From assembly GCF_040958095.1 (NCBI RefSeq), contig NC_091158.1, forward strand, positions 38,787,308-38,851,307: a stretch of 64,000 nucleotides of DNA. Reading direction: 5' to 3'. Of this stretch, positions 33,472-49,567 are shown piece by piece. Both the position numbers and the translations under genes were made by a program. The notes beneath the pieces were generated by a model that saw only the letters and a program-made list of their open reading frames with translations, did not search any database and was not told where the DNA came from. Positions within the stretch are counted from its first letter, which is position 1; the number at the start of each line of letters is the position of its first letter. Origin of the DNA: Procambarus clarkii. Taxonomy: Eukaryota > Arthropoda > Malacostraca > Decapoda > Cambaridae.

Positions 33472-33842
33472 GTGCCAACCCGTCCTCTAAAAAACAACGT
33501 CACTTTTCGCTCGTATGCGCGCTATGGCCAAATTTGGACGTAATTTGAAATGAAATCGACTCACAAAAGTGACGTACTGTTCCGTTTTCTGTTTGACTCG
33601 TCCCGCTTACTCGGCAAGCATAGAAGAGACAACTTTCCACTAACGTTTTTCATACCGTTTTGAAACTTTATGAAAATTTCCTGCCCACCAAACCTATCAG
33701 AGGACCCTTAACTTACTGTTCTTGAAAAAAAAATCCCAAATATAATTTCATTTTTTTTTCATTTCCAAATTACGTCCATATTTGGCCATACGGGCAAACG
33801 GCCAAAAGCTACGTTCTTTTTAAGAGGACAGGTTGTTGCACA
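33472..33842. mobile_element. short DNA transposon with ~80-bp imperfect terminal inverted repeats
   Basis: The left end reads GTGCCAACCCGTCCTCT, then AACGTCACTTTTCGC, then TATGGCCAAATTTGGACG and TAATTTGAAATGAAA. The right end read backwards gives GTGCAACAACCTGTCCTCT, AACGTAGCTTTTGGC, TATGGCCAAATATGGACG and TAATTTGGAAATGAAA. Long imperfect inverted ends around a ~200-bp core with no ORF fit a MITE. The target duplication is unclear, so the superfamily is not assigned. Confidence 0.72.
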
Positions 33843-34639
33843 CACCCAACACTCATGGAAACAATTGTATTAGTTGCAATTTGAATATTATCAGTGTCGT
33901 CGTCAAGTAGGTACTTAAACTTAACCAGGTGAGCAATGGCGGCCTTCATCCATATATTGTGTTGTAGAGAATATTTTGTCATTACTGGCAGCAAAAATCT
34001 GCGAGTGAGATACAGTGAAGGAGGCAATGACAAGGAGACCCCAGACAGGTCGTCACCATCACTCATAGTTTCACACACGCAATGATGACACATAGGGCAA
34101 ATTTTTACCCCCATTGAACATGTTTCTTCTAATATACATAACGCACTCTCTGTCTAAAATATTTGGTACGGCAGGCCTCTTTACGGCTTCTTTAAGGCAT
34201 TATTCTTGGTCTCATAGATGATGATAACTTCGTGAGGCTGATCAATGCCGTGTATCCATCTCGTGGCAACATTTCCATAGTCGCATTTCCACAATTCGCA
34301 CATCGTCTAAATTATCTGTGCAGCCCGTCTCCCTGAGCGCTCACAACGTCACTAAACTGATGTTCTAGATTGCCCGAACTTAACCTAACAGAGGACCTAC
34401 GAATATAAAACTGCACATCACGCCAATATTACGAGCCACTATAATTTCCAGTGAATCAGATTTTGGTCTTGGAGGATTTATCCTTCAAATTCAATGTACA
34501 GTTCAAAAGGAGGACTTGAGCTTTGAGAACGGCCGCACGCAACCAGTTCCTGCACCTCACTTCTCTCCATCTGGAAGAAGTTGTATATAGTACACGGCCC
34601 AAACACCGAGTACTTTTAGGAGATCTATGTAAATATGAC
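33843..34639. other. spacer, nothing recognised
   Basis: A minus-strand frame at 34114-33809 has a CxxC-H-C-like start (ICPMCHHCVC) but runs into the transposon end and has no further support. Confidence 0.4.
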
Positions 34640-35070
34640 CTGATTGGTAACAGTACTGGTGGTAGCTACTATAGTAGTTGTTGTACTGGTTGGCTGACCA
34701 CTGGTAGTGTCAACAGTACTGGTGGTAGTTACTATAGTAGTTGTAGTACTGGTAGTGTGAGCACTGGTTGTGTCAACAGTACTGGTGGTAGCTACTATAG
34801 TAGCTGTGGTACTGGATGGCTGACCACTGGTAGTGTCAACAGTACTGGTGGTAGCTACTATAGTAGCTGTGGTACTGGAAGTGTCAACAGTACTGGTGGT
34901 AGCTACTGTAGTAGTTGTGGTACTGGTAGTGTGAGCACTGGTAGCGTCAACAGTACTGGTGGTAGCTACTATAGTAGTTGTGGTACTGGTAGTGTGAGCA
35001 CTGGTAGCGTCAACAGTACTGGTGGTAGCTACTATAGTAGTTGTGGTACTGGAATGCCAGTAGCAGTAGC
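34640..35070. repeat. minisatellite of AGTACTGGTGGTAGCTACTA units
   Basis: Seven units of about 48-66 bp, each with CAACAGTACTGGTGGTAG, CTACTATAGTAGTTG and often TACTGGTAGTGTGAGCACTGG. The unit is in codon phase, giving a Gly/Ser/Thr/Tyr-rich 187-codon frame that I treat as a repeat artefact. Confidence 0.85.
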
Positions 35071-35518
35071 AGCGTTGGCACTATAATATGGCTGCCACTA
35101 CAGCACAGAAAATGTATAAACATCCTCATCCATAAATTTGGTTAAGCAAGATTAACGAGTAAAATAAACACGAATATTATGTTCTCAAATTGAATGATCA
35201 ATAATATCTGCCTGACCGCCAGCACAACGGTACACATCATTAATCACGTCCAAATAACAGAAACGCATGCAAAATAGAGACAAAAAAACTTGCATAAAGT
35301 AACACGGGAAATACAGAGAAGGGGCAATGCAAACGAAGAAGAATTATATTCCTCCGAAAATTCGGAAAACTGGGAAGACGTCTAAATAAGAGTTTCATTA
35401 TGTGTGTGTCATTGACGGGTGGGTAGTTGGGAAGGCTGCCTTCTCCTTGGGCAGCAGGGAAGGCTGCCTTTCCCTCGGGAAGCAGAGATGACTGCCTTCT
35501 GGGCAGTCATCTTTTAGT
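35071..35518. other. spacer, no gene seen
   Basis: Near 35425-35510 a GAAGGCTGCCTTC motif recurs in imperfect inverted and direct form (GGGAAGGCTGCCTT twice, then GACTGCCTTCTGGGCAGTC), giving small hairpins. No other structure. Confidence 0.4.
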
Positions 35519-35523
35519 TATAT

Positions 35524-35610
<87 letters not shown>
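35519..35610. repeat. (TA)n microsatellite
   Basis: Pure TA run that ends exactly at the TIR element at 35611. Confidence 0.95.
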
Positions 35611-36102
<492 letters not shown>

Positions 36103-38580
36103 TGTGACGGTGTTCCCCCCCTTATATTTCTCCCACGCCTGCAGTAAGAGTCATGTCCACTTTACCCGAGCGTTCTCTACGTCGCAGGTATCAGTTTGGT
36201 ATATGTGGGAGAATGTAGTGTTCTCGAAGTGCCGAGAAATTGATAAAAGAAGAGTATTTTGGCCTGTGGTTTAGGCCCTTTAGGAAGCCAAAATGGCGCT
36301 GGCTCTTCTGTTTTCCCGCCAAAACTGTGTGACGTCAGTAACACCAGATTGGTCGCCGACAGCGACGTGGCACAGGGAGCCAATGAAAACCTCCCGTGGC
36401 GAATATGACGTCACGAAGGAAGGGGGGTCCGGTCATCGCGCCGCGCTGACGCCATCAGTCTAAGACAGCACGTCAAGGAGGTCGGACGTGCGCTGGGGGG
36501 TCCTGTCAGTTGGACAGTTTACCCCATCTCCGGAGGACTTACGCATCACCCGTGGTCTGCCATCACCTGTGGGGTCTTCCTTCGTTCATGTGTTGGACCA
36601 GAGAAGGAATTGACAGAATGTTGAGCAACAAGTGCTCCAGGAACAGGTGTTGTGCAAGAGTGGAGTCTAGGCAGCGACGTATGCGACGGCTGATAGCTCC
36701 ACAGTGATGACGTAGGGAATGAGCCAATCCTCCATGAGGGAATCAGTCTGACACGACACGTCAAGGTGGTTGGACGTGCGAAGATTGGTCCTGTCAGTTT
36801 GACAGTTGTTTCCCGCTCCCGTGGATTTTACGCGTCACCCGAAGTCTGCCAGTACTCTGTGAGGTCTTCCTTCGTTCATGTGTTGGACCAGAGAGGGAAT
36901 CGACGGGATATTGAGCAACAAGTGCTCCAGGACAGGTACTATGCAAGAAGAAGTGAAGTCTGTGCAGTGACGTATGCGACGTCTGAGGCAGTTTACCCGT
37001 TTGTGACGGCGTAGTGGCTGGACCGAGCCACCGGGAAGCAGCGGAAGAAGAAAACTATTCGGGAATCCGAACGACTGCAGCCGAGACGTAGGCGGGCAGC
37101 CGTAGCTGGGAGGAGAAGTCGACGGCCGGGAGACCGACTCCAACCCCAAAAGAAGTCGAGGAGGAGCACGGACCTGCAGTGAAAAGGCACAGAGACGACG
37201 CGCTTACGGTGGGACGTTGTTTGAGTTCCTGGAGGACACGACAGTGTGTGTGTGGGGGCGTTCCCTACACGAGGCAGGAGCCAGGACCAGGAGCTACAAC
37301 TCAATTCTCACCAGAGGATAGGTGGAAGTAGGTGATACTAGTTTCCCTCCCAATTCCCCTTTAGTCAGCTATATTATTTAGCCTGAGTATTTTGTATGTC
37401 GTGAGCAAGGCTCACCTATGTCACAGTAAGGCACAAGTGTGCAGTGGGACTATAAAGAGTACTCACGATATTTATGATTATTATTGGTGTATGCAGGCAC
37501 CCGGAGTAATTGATGAATTTACTGTGTGGATAATGTCTTTAATGAGACTTTAACATGATCATATAGTGAGAGAATATATATATATATATAAATATGCCAG
37601 TATTTGGGAGTTAGGCTATGTGCCCAGTAACTATGTCATTATCATTATTGACGTCTATGACTCATCCACATATATATATATATATGTCTATGCTTGTGTA
37701 TTGAATGATCATTCATGTGTGCAGTGATTAATTGTGTTATCGCCCACAGAAGGAATTACTGAGAACTCCAGTGATATATACTTGCATACGTTATCATTAA
37801 ATGAAGGGCAGTGTGTAATACCATGACAGTGAATTATTGTCACCGTTAATATAGAAATGTTTGATTGAGCTCAAGATCAGTGTAGCGAAGCATTTACGTG
37901 CTATTGTCGCAAATATTGTGTGTTCGAACTTCTAGTGATCTTTGAGAACTTAAAGAAACTGGCGCGTCACGTTTACAAACAAACAGATAAAGTAACATTC
38001 GCGCGCGGGTAGTCGCCCAGCTGATTTTGACATTGACGAGAGGGGGAGCGTTGCCGGCTTGGTGAGTTCATATTATATGTGTGGGAACGAGCGACTCCCA
38101 CCTGAAACAGCTGTTTGCTTATTGATATAATCTTGTGATGTCTTTGAATGAGTTTTAAGTAAAATACAAAGTACATTGGTGTTTATATCATCCCCTCCAT
38201 ATTTCTTGTGGCTATATAATACCTGAAAGCAGAGAGCGATAAAAGTAAAGACCTGCCTGATATCAGACATATTGAGTGTGTTCTTGCCACTGTTACCACA
38301 ATTCGACAAAACCACTGACGTGTTACTGGACACCGAAAACACCAGTTGGCGACCTTGTGGTTAGTAGTAGAGCCCTATGTTGGGGCGGGCATACAACAGT
38401 TAAGTGAACAAGTTGTGTTCCCACTCCTTCTCGATCAGAGGCCGGTTGGGATTGACTGGGATACTCTCCTGGCGTACAGTGGCGCCGCGAGGATAGAGTG
38501 AAGACCCGCAGGGCTATGGTGAGTGACCTTGAGTGTACTGTTACTCGCCCCTTTCCCCTCTCATTGGAGGAACCCCGACA
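36103..38580 (+). repeat. LTR 1 of the tandem retroelement
   Basis: Unusually long LTR (2.48 kb) with internal sub-repeats: two related segments, each with GTCTTCCTTCGTTCATGTG, GGACCAGAGA and TTGAGCAACAAGTGCTCC (near 36575 and 36863). Short ORFs inside are not supported as genes. Confidence 0.9.
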
Positions 38581-38680
38581 TTGGCGACCTTGCCAGGATC
38601 ACGATCAAGATAAAGGTTGCAGTTGTGGTACTTTGCAGTGGTATTAGATATCAGGTACAGGTTATTACTCATAGCACAAG

Positions 38681-39685
38681 ATGGAGGATGATAAAGTAAC
38701 AAGGTTCATTGACACTAGAGATGAGCAGGTGCTGGAGGAGTGCACCAAGGCACAGTTACAGGCAATAGCAGACCATTTTGGGATAAAGCTGAGATCTTCC
38801 AGAGTGGGAGAGAGAAGACTGGAGATAATGGCACAGCTCAGAGCACGAGATGAAGCTTTGGGGGAGGAACGGCCACAAACACCTGCCAGTATGGGAGAAC
38901 ACCTGAGCATTGGTGGAAGCAGCAGGGGATCCAGCGGCAGCAGGCACAGCGTTAAGCTGGAGATAATGAAGCTGCAGCTGGAAGTGCAGTTGAAGCGGGA
39001 AGAGCGAGAAGCAGAGGCACAGCAGCGCAAACAAGAGCGAGAAGCACAGCTGAGGAGAGAGGAGCACGAGCGAGAATTTAGGCTGAGACAGCAGGAGATA
39101 GAAGCTAACAAGCAGGTGGAGCTGAAGCGAGCTGAACTAGGACTAGGTGCACCTGCTCCGCCACAACAGGAAGACCGCCGAGCGAGGGAGCGAGATCTGC
39201 GGGTCTTTATACCAAATGAAGCTGAAGGTTTCTTCGACCAATTCGAGAAGATCGCTACCTTGAAGAAGTGGCCGAGGGCGGAGTGGGCGGAGCTGGTTCA
39301 GAGTAGGCTCACTGGTGAAGCTCGTGAAGCCTACAATATGCTTGACCTCCAAGAGTGCACCAACTACGATGCTGTAAAGAGAGCTGTGCTCCATTCTTTC
39401 AAGCTCACGCCAGAATGTTACAGGAAGAGATTCAGGGAATGTACCCGTTCGCCAGGAAAATCTTATGCAGAGACGGCGAGGGACATGGAGAGAAAGTTCC
39501 TTAAGTGGCTGGAGTCTGAAAAAGCAAGGTCGGCTGAAGAGGTCAAAAGGCTTATGGTCATGGAGAAGTTTATGTCCGGGCTCTCTCCTGAGATCAGGGT
39601 TAGAGTAAAGGAGGCGGACATAAAGGACCTGAGAGCCGCGGCCGACAGAGCCGACATGCTGGAAGAAGCTCTGCGACCACACTGA
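38681..39685 (+). CDS. gag of the tandem retroelement, copy 1
   Basis: A 334-codon frame. It has an N-terminal SAP-like segment (CTKAQLQAIADHFGIKL), a long charged coiled coil rich in REE/QQR (about residues 85-155), then a capsid-type domain (FEKIATLKKWPRAEWAELV, LHSFKLTPECYRKRF) common in Gypsy elements. A CCHC-like segment (RCYN...GHVKREC) follows in the region after it. Treat as a fossil; the element as a whole is broken. Confidence 0.75.
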   Translation: MEDDKVTRFIDTRDEQVLEECTKAQLQAIADHFGIKLRSSRVGERRLEIMAQLRARDEALGEERPQTPASMGEHLSIGGSSRGSSGSRHSVKLEIMKLQLEVQLKREEREAEAQQRKQEREAQLRREEHEREFRLRQQEIEANKQVELKRAELGLGAPAPPQQEDRRARERDLRVFIPNEAEGFFDQFEKIATLKKWPRAEWAELVQSRLTGEAREAYNMLDLQECTNYDAVKRAVLHSFKLTPECYRKRFRECTRSPGKSYAETARDMERKFLKWLESEKARSAEEVKRLMVMEKFMSGLSPEIRVRVKEADIKDLRAAADRADMLEEALRPH

Positions 39686-39993
39686 GAGGGACGGCCCGAC
39701 CGACCAAACACTCCGGAAATGGAAGAAGTTATACAAGGACAGACGAATGGAGGACAGGAGTGAGTTCTCCTGAGTCCCATCTCTCGAGTGGAGACAGGAA
39801 AGGCTCAAAGAGTGCTGTGGAGCCGGTAAAGAAGTCCCAAGCTGAGAGCTCTAGAGTTGTTGCCGAAACCGAGGAGTCGATGAATGGCGCGAGGAAGATC
39901 CACCGAAGAAGGGTCCGCTGCTACAACTGAGGAATATTCGGACACGTCAAGCGGGAATGCAGATACCCTGAGCAGCGGGGAAACGTTGCTTTC

Positions 39994-41082
39994 GTGAGGG
40001 TCGAGGACCAGATGGCCGAGTGGGTGCGGGATGAACCCGTACTGAGTGGGGAGAAAAGAGTTCACCCATTCGTGAGTGAGGGGACCGTAAGGATGGGGGA
40101 CGCAGACCCCATCCCGGTGAAGATATTAAGAGACACTGGGGCAGATTTTACCCTGGTGAGTGAAACCCTGTTCCCCGAGGGTTACGAGAGTACCAGTGTG
40201 GGGATGGCAAGTGTGACCACTGTGGGAGGCCCGGTGAGGATGCCCCTACACCAGGTGACTCTGAATTCTGATTATGGCTGCCAGACCCTTGTGGTGGGGG
40301 TCTGTGCATCGATGCCCAAGATGGAGGAACAAGTCATCTTGGGAAATGACGCATGTGGAGGATATGTCCTCCCGAATCTCGCGAAAGGCGAGGAGTGCAT
40401 AGAGCACTATGAGGAGACAGGCGGAGTGTTAGACGCCTGTGGGGACGAGAAAGGAATCGCCACGGCGGCGTTCCCGGTTTGTGCTATGATGACGAGGCAG
40501 TGCGAAGGACACGGAGGGTGTGGATCTGATAGTGCTGACGAGGAGACGTCCGACAGTCTGGAAATCGATCACCTCTTCATGGGACCTGGAGAACGAGCGG
40601 AGGGCGAAGGCAGCCCGGATGGTGAGATGCAGGTGACCCTCACCAGTTCTCTAGGGGTAGACCGCACTCGTCTTGGAGAGTTGCAGCAGATAGAACTCCC
40701 CGAATTGATTCATGAGGCCAGTGGAGGACGTGTTGGTCCTGAGAGGGCCACTCATCGTTACATACAGGACGGCATGCTGATGAGAGTGTTCTGCACAGAG
40801 CAGGGAACTGAGTGGGATGAAGCAGTATGTCCTGCGTTGTTTGCCATGCGTAACGCAGTGGTAGGATCGTTAGGTTTCTCACCTTTCCAGCTGGTGTATG
40901 GACGAGAGGTGCAAAGTCCTCTGTCCATGCTGAAGGAACAATGGACATCAGGAGTGACCGTGAGAACGGTCGACGGATACGTAAGGAGCGTCTCGCATTG
41001 GCGGCAGGAATACTGGTTGGAAATTAAGCTCATCCGATGGGAAGACAACGTAGTAGCAGATGCCCTGTCCTGTATGCACTAA
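39994..41082 (+). pseudogene. protease and integrase-like remnant of the tandem retroelement, copy 1
   Basis: The front reads VKILRDTGADFTLVS and GNDACGGYV, a retropepsin-type protease. Farther on, ALFAMRNAVVGSLGFSPFQL then VYGREV is the end of a Gypsy integrase core, and DNVVADALSCMH resembles the end of an RNase H. The domains are reduced and their order is unusual. Fossil, broken. Confidence 0.7.
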
Positions 41083-41115
41083 CCAGACATGACTCTTATT
41101 TTAAGGGGAGGGGTA

Positions 41116-43589
41116 TGTGACGGTGTTAACCCCCTTATATTTCTCCCACGCCTGCAGTAAGAGTCATGTCCACTTTACCCGAGCGTTCTCTACGTCGCAG
41201 GTATCAGTTTGGTATATGTGGGAGAATGTAGTGTTCTCGAAGTGCCGAGAAATTGATAAAAGAAGAGTATTTTGGCCTGTGGTTTAGGCCCTTTAGGAAG
41301 CCAATATGGCGCTGGCTCTTCTGTTTTCCCGCCAAAACTGTGTGACGTCAGTGACACCAGATTGGTCGCCGACAGCGACGTGGCACAGGGAGCCAATGAA
41401 AACCTCCCGTGGCGAATATGACGTCACGAAGGAAGGGGGGTCCGGTCATTGCGCCGCGCTGACGCCATCAGTCTAAGACAGCACGTCAAGGAGGTCGGAC
41501 GTGCGCTGGGGGGTCCTGTCAGTTGGACAGTTTACCCCGTCTCCGGAGGACTTACGCATCACCCGTGGTCTGCCATCACCTGTGGGGTCTTCCTTCGTTC
41601 ATGTGTTGGACCAGAGAAGGAATTGACAGAATGTTGAGCAACAAGTGCTCCAGGAACAGGTGTTGTGCAAGAGTGGAGTCTAGGCAGCGACGTATGCGAC
41701 GGCTGATAGCTCCACAGTGATGACGTAGGGGATGAGCCAATCCTCCGTGAGGGAATCAGTCTGACACAACACGTCAAGGTGGTTGGACGTGCGAAGATTG
41801 GTCCTGTCAGTTTGACAGTTGTTTCCCGCTCCCGTGGATTTTACGCGTCACCCGAAGTCTGCCAGTACTCTGTGAGGTCTTCCTTCGTTCATGTGTTGGA
41901 CCAGAGAGGGAATCGACGGGATATTGAGCAACAAGTGCTCCAGGACAGGTACTATGCAAGAAGAAGTGAAGTCTGTGCAGTGACGTATGCGACGTCTGAG
42001 GCAGTTTACCCGTTTGTGACAGCGTAGTGGCTGGACCGAGCCACCGGGAAGCAGCGGAAGAAGAAAACTATTCGGGAATCCGAACGACTGCAGCCGAGAC
42101 GTAGGCGGGCAGCCGTAGCTGGGAGGAGAAGTCGACGGCCGGGAGACCGACTCCAACCCCAAAAGAAGTCGAGGAGGAGCACGGACCTGCAGTGAAAAGG
42201 CACGGAGACGACGCGCTTACGGTGGGACGTTGTTTGAGTTCCTGGAGGACACGACAGTGTGTGTGTGGGGGCGTTCCCTACACGAGGCAGGAGCCAGGAC
42301 CAGGAGCTACAACTCAACTCTCACCAGAGGATAGGTGGAAGTAGGTGATACTAGTTTCCCTCCCAATTCCCGTTTAGTCAGCTATATTATTTAGCCTGAG
42401 TATTTTGTATGTCGTGAGCAAGGCTCACCTATGTCACAGTAAGGCACAAGTGTGCAGTGGGACTATAAAGAGTACTCACGATATTTATGATTATTATTGG
42501 TGTATGCAGGCACCCAGAGTAATTGATGAATTTACTGTGTGGATAATGTCTTTAATGAGACTTTAACATGATCATATAGTGAGAGAATATATATATATAT
42601 AAATATGCCAGTATTTGGGAGTTAGGCTATGTGCCCAGTAACTATGTCATTATCATTATTGACGTCTATGACTCATCCACATATATATATATATGTCTAT
42701 GCTTGTGTATTGAATGATCATTCATGTGTGCAGTGATTAATTGTGTTATCGCCCACAGAAGGAATTACTGAGAACTCCAGTGATATATACTTGCATACGT
42801 TATCATTAAATGAAGGGCAGTGTGTAATACCATGACAGTGAATTATTGTCATCGTTAATATAGAAATGTTTGATTGAGCTCAAGATCAGTGTAGCGAAGC
42901 ATTTACGTGCTATTGTCGCAAATATTGTGTGTTCGAACTTCTAGTGATCTTTGAGAACTTAAAGAAACTGGCGCGTCACGTTTACAAACAAACAGATAAA
43001 GTAACATTCGCGCGCGGGTAGTCGCGCAGCTGATTTTGACATTGACGAGAGGGGGAGCGTTGCCGGCTTGGTGAGTTCATATTATATGTGTGGGAACGAG
43101 CGACTCCCGCCTGAAACAGCTGTTTGCTTATTGATATAATCTTGTGATGTCTTTGAATGAGTTTTAAGTAAAATACAAAGTACATTGGTGTTTATATCAT
43201 CCCCTCCATATTTCTTGTGGCTATATAATACCTGAAAGCAGAGAGCGATAAAAGTAAAGACCTGCCTGATATCAGACATATTGAGTGTGTTCTTGCCACT
43301 GTTACCACAATTCGACAAAACCACTGACGTGTTACTGGACACCGAAAACACCAGTTGGCGACCTTGTGGTTAGTAGTAGAGCCCTATGTTGGGGCGGGCA
43401 TACAACAGTTAAGTGAACAAGTTGTGTTCCCACTCCTTCTCGATCAGAGGCCGGTTGGGATTGACTGGGATACTCTCCTGGCGTACAGTGGCGCCGCGTG
43501 GATAGAGTGAAGACCCGCAGGGCTATGGTGAGTGACCTTGAGTGTACTGTTACTCGCCCCTTTCCCCTCTCATTGGAGGAACCCCGACA
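41116..43589 (+). repeat. LTR 2, shared by both units
   Basis: Same as LTR 1 with few differences by eye. Lies between the two internal regions, so the array has one LTR fewer than two separate insertions would have. Confidence 0.9.
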
Positions 43590-43689
43590 TTGGCGACCTT
43601 GCCAGGATCACGATCAAGATAAAGGTTGCAGTTGTGGTACTTTGCAGTGGTATTAGATATCAGGTACAGGTTATTACTCATAGCACAAG

Positions 43690-44939
43690 ATGGAGGATGA
43701 TAAAGTAACAAGGTTCATTGACACTAGAGATGAGCAGGTGCTGGAGGAGTGCACCAAGGCACAGTTACAGGCAATAGCAGACCATTTTGGGATAAAGCTG
43801 AGATCTTCCAGAGTGGGAGAGAGAAGACTGGAGATAATGGCACAGCTCAGAGCACGAGATGAAGCTTTGGGGGAGGAACGGCCACAAACACCTGCCAGTA
43901 TGGGAGAACACCTGAGCATTGGTGGAAGCAGCAGGGGATCCAGCGGCAGCAGGCACAGCGTTAAGCTGGAGATAATGAAGCTGCAGCTGGAAGTGCAGTT
44001 GAAGCGGGAAGAGCGAGAAGCAGAGGCACAGCAGCGCAAACAAGAGCGAGAAGCACAGCTGAGGAGAGAGGAGCACGAGCGAGAATTTAGGCTGAGACAG
44101 CAGGAGATAGAAGCTAACAAGCAGGTGGAGCTGAAGCGAGCTGAACTAGGACTAGGTGCACCTGCTCCGCCACAACAGGAAGACCGCCGAGCGAGGGAGC
44201 GAGATCTGCGGGTCTTTATACCAAATGAAGCTGAAGGTTTCTTCGACCAATTCGAGAAGATCGCTACCTTGAAGAAGTGGCCGAGGGCGGAGTGGGCGGA
44301 GCTGGTTCAGAGTAGGCTCACTGGTGAAGCTCGTGAAGCCTACAATATGCTTGACCTCCAAGAGTGCACCAACTACGATGCTGTAAAGAGAGCTGTGCTC
44401 CATTCTTTCAAGCTCACGCCAGAATGTTACAGGAAGAGATTCAGGGAATGTACCCGTTCGCAGGAAAATCTTATGCAGAGACGGCGAGGGACATGGAGAG
44501 AGAGTTCCTTAAGTGGCTGGAGTCTGAAGAAGCAAGGTCGGCTGAAGAGGTCAAAAGGCTTATGGTCATGGAGAAGTTTATGTCCGTGCTCTCTCCTGAG
44601 ATCAGGGTTAGAGTAAAGGAGGCGGACATAAAGGACCTGAGAGCCGCGGCCGACAGAGCCGACATGCTGGAAGAAGCTCTGCGACCACACCGAGAGGGAC
44701 GGCACCGACCGACCAAACACTCCGGAAATGGAAGAAGTTATACAAGGACAGACGAATGGAGGACAGGAGCGAGTTCTCCTGAGTCCCATCTCTCGAGTGG
44801 AGACAGGAAAGGCTCAAAGAGTGCTGTGGAGCCGGTAAAGAAGTCCCAAGCTGAGAGCTCTAGAGTTGTTGCCGAAACCGAGGAGTCGATGAATGGCGCG
44901 AGGAAGATCCACCGAAGAAGGGTCCGCTGCTACAACTGA
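43690..44939 (+). pseudogene. gag of the tandem retroelement, copy 2
   Basis: Same SAP-like start, coiled coil and capsid-type region as at 38681-39685. Broken. Confidence 0.75.
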
Positions 44940-45002
44940 GGAATATTCGGACACGTCAAGCGGGAATGCAGATACCCTGAGCAGCGGGGAAACGTTGCTT
45001 TC

Positions 45003-46091
45003 GTGAGGGTCGAGGACCAGATGGCCGAGTGGGTGCGGGATGAACCCGTACTGAGTGGGGAGAAAAGAGTTCACCCATTCGTGAGTGAGGGGACCGTAAG
45101 GATGGGGGACGCAGACCCCATCCCGGTGAAGATATTAAGAGACACTGGGGCAGATTTTACCATGGTGAGTGAAACCCTGTTCCCCGAGGGTTACGAGAGT
45201 ACCAGTGTGGGGATGGCAAGTGTGACCACTGTGGGAGGCCCGGTGAGGATGCCCCTACACCAGGTGACTCTGAATTCTGATTATGGCTGCCAGACCCTTG
45301 TGGTGGGGGTCTGTGCATCGATGCCCAAGATGGAGGAACAAGTCATCTTGGGAAATGACGCATGTGGAGGATATGTCCTCCCGAATCTCGCGAAAGGCGA
45401 GGAGTGCATAGAGCACTATGAGGAGACAGGCGGAGTGTTAGACGCCTGTGGGGACGAGAAAGGAATCGCCACGGCGGCGTTCCCGGTTTGTGCTATGATG
45501 ACGAGGCAGTGCGAAGGACACGGAGGGTGTGGATCTGATAGTGCTGACGAGGAGACGTCCGACAGTCTGGAAATCGATCACCTCTTCATGGGACCCGGAG
45601 AACGAGCGGAGGGCGAAGGCAGCCCGGATGGTGAGATGCAGGTGACCCTCACCAGTTCTCTAGGGGTAGACCGCACTCGTCTTGGAGAGTTGCAGCAGAT
45701 AGAACTCCCCGAATTGATTCATGAGGCCAGTGGAGGACGTGTTGGTCCTGAGAGGGCCACTCATCGTTACATACAGGACGGCATGCTGATGAGAGTGTTC
45801 TGCACAGAGCAGGGAACTGAGTGGGATGAAGCAGTATGTCCTGCGTTGTTTGCCATGCGTAACGCAGTGGTAGGATCGTTAGGTTTCTCACCTTTCCAGC
45901 TGGTGTATGGACGAGAGGTGCAAAGTCCTCTGTCCATGCTGAAGGAACAATGGACATCAGGAGTGACCGTGAGAACGGTCGACGGATACGTAAGGAGCGT
46001 CTCGCATTGGCGGCAGGAATACTGGTTGGAAATTAAGCTCATCCGATGGGAAGACAACGTAGTAGCAGATGCCCTGTCCTGTATGCACTAA
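45003..46091 (+). pseudogene. protease and integrase-like remnant, copy 2
   Basis: Matches 39994-41082 nearly residue for residue, with the same parts in the same order. Both units therefore descend from one reduced element rather than having decayed independently. Confidence 0.7.
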
Positions 46092-46124
46092 CCAGACATG
46101 ACTCATATTTTAAGGGGAGGGGTA

Positions 46125-48754
<2,630 letters not shown>

Positions 48755-48758
<4 letters not shown>

Positions 48759-49142
48759 GTACCTAATAGCCAGAACGCACTTCTCAGCCTACTATTCAAG
48801 GCCCGATTTGCCTAATAAGCCAAGTTTTCATGAATTAATGTTTTTTCGTCTACCTAACCTACCTAACCTAACCTAACCTAGCTTTTTTTGGCTACCTAAC
48901 CTAACCTTACCTATAAATATAGGTTAGGTTAGGTTAGGTAGGGTTGGTTAGGTTCGGTCATATATCTACGTTAATTTTAACTCCAATAAAAAAAAATTGA
49001 CCTCATACATAGAGAAAAGGGTAGCTTTATCATTTCATAAGAAAAAAACCAAAGTAAATATATTAATTCAGGAAAACTTGACTTATTAGGCCAATCGGGC
49101 CTTGAATAGTAGGCTGAGAAGTGAGTTCTGGCTACTAGGTAC

Positions 49143-49146
<4 letters not shown>
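48755..49146 (+). mobile_element. TGTCGTACCTA-TIR element, copy 2
   Basis: Same ends and telomere-like core as copy 1 (CTAACCTAACCTAACC arm and GGTTAGGTTAGG arm). Flanked by (TA)n. Confidence 0.9.

Positions 49147-49180
<34 letters not shown>
49147..49180. repeat. (TA)n microsatellite
   Basis: A 34-bp TA run that is the only DNA between TIR element copies 2 and 3. Confidence 0.95.
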
Positions 49181-49184
<4 letters not shown>

Positions 49185-49567
49185 GTACCTAGTAGCCAGA
49201 ACTCACTTCTCAGCCTACTATGCAAGGCCCGATTTGCCTAATAAGCCAAGTTTTCATGAATTAATGTTTTTTCGTCTACCTAACCTACCTAACCTAACCT
49301 AACCTAGCTTTTTTTGGCTACCTAACCTAACCTTACCTATATATATAGGTTAGGTTAGGTTAGGTAGGGTTGGTTAGGTTCGGTCATATATCTACGTTAA
49401 TTTTAACTCCAATAAAAAAAATTGACCTCATACATAGTGAAAAGGGTTGCTTTATCATTTCATAAGAAAAAAATTATAGTAAATATATTAATTCAGGAAA
49501 ACTTGGCTTATTAGGCAAATCGGGCCTTGAATAGTAGGCTGAGAAGTGAGTTCTGGCTACTAGGTAC

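Larger units (their letters stand above)
38581..41115 (+). other. internal region 1 of the tandem retroelement
   Basis: Begins with the primer-site-like TTGGCGACC and ends with the polypurine tract at 41102-41115. Holds the gag frame and a protease/integrase-like frame described separately. Confidence 0.85.
43590..46124 (+). other. internal region 2 of the tandem retroelement
   Basis: A near copy of 38581-41115 with the same gag (from 43690) and protease/integrase-like frame (45003-46091). Broken in gag. Fossil. Confidence 0.85.

Noticed and set aside
33809-34114. Minus-strand zinc-finger-like frame starting ICPMCHHC
   Set aside because: Only one cysteine cluster, and the frame runs into the end of a TIR element.
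34523-35086. 187-codon Gly/Ser/Tyr-rich ORF
   Set aside because: Follows the trinucleotide-like minisatellite; no signal peptide or unique flank.
36510-37304. Short ORFs repeated at 41.5 and 46.5 kb
   Set aside because: They lie inside the three LTR copies, have no domain, and recur only because the LTR is repeated.
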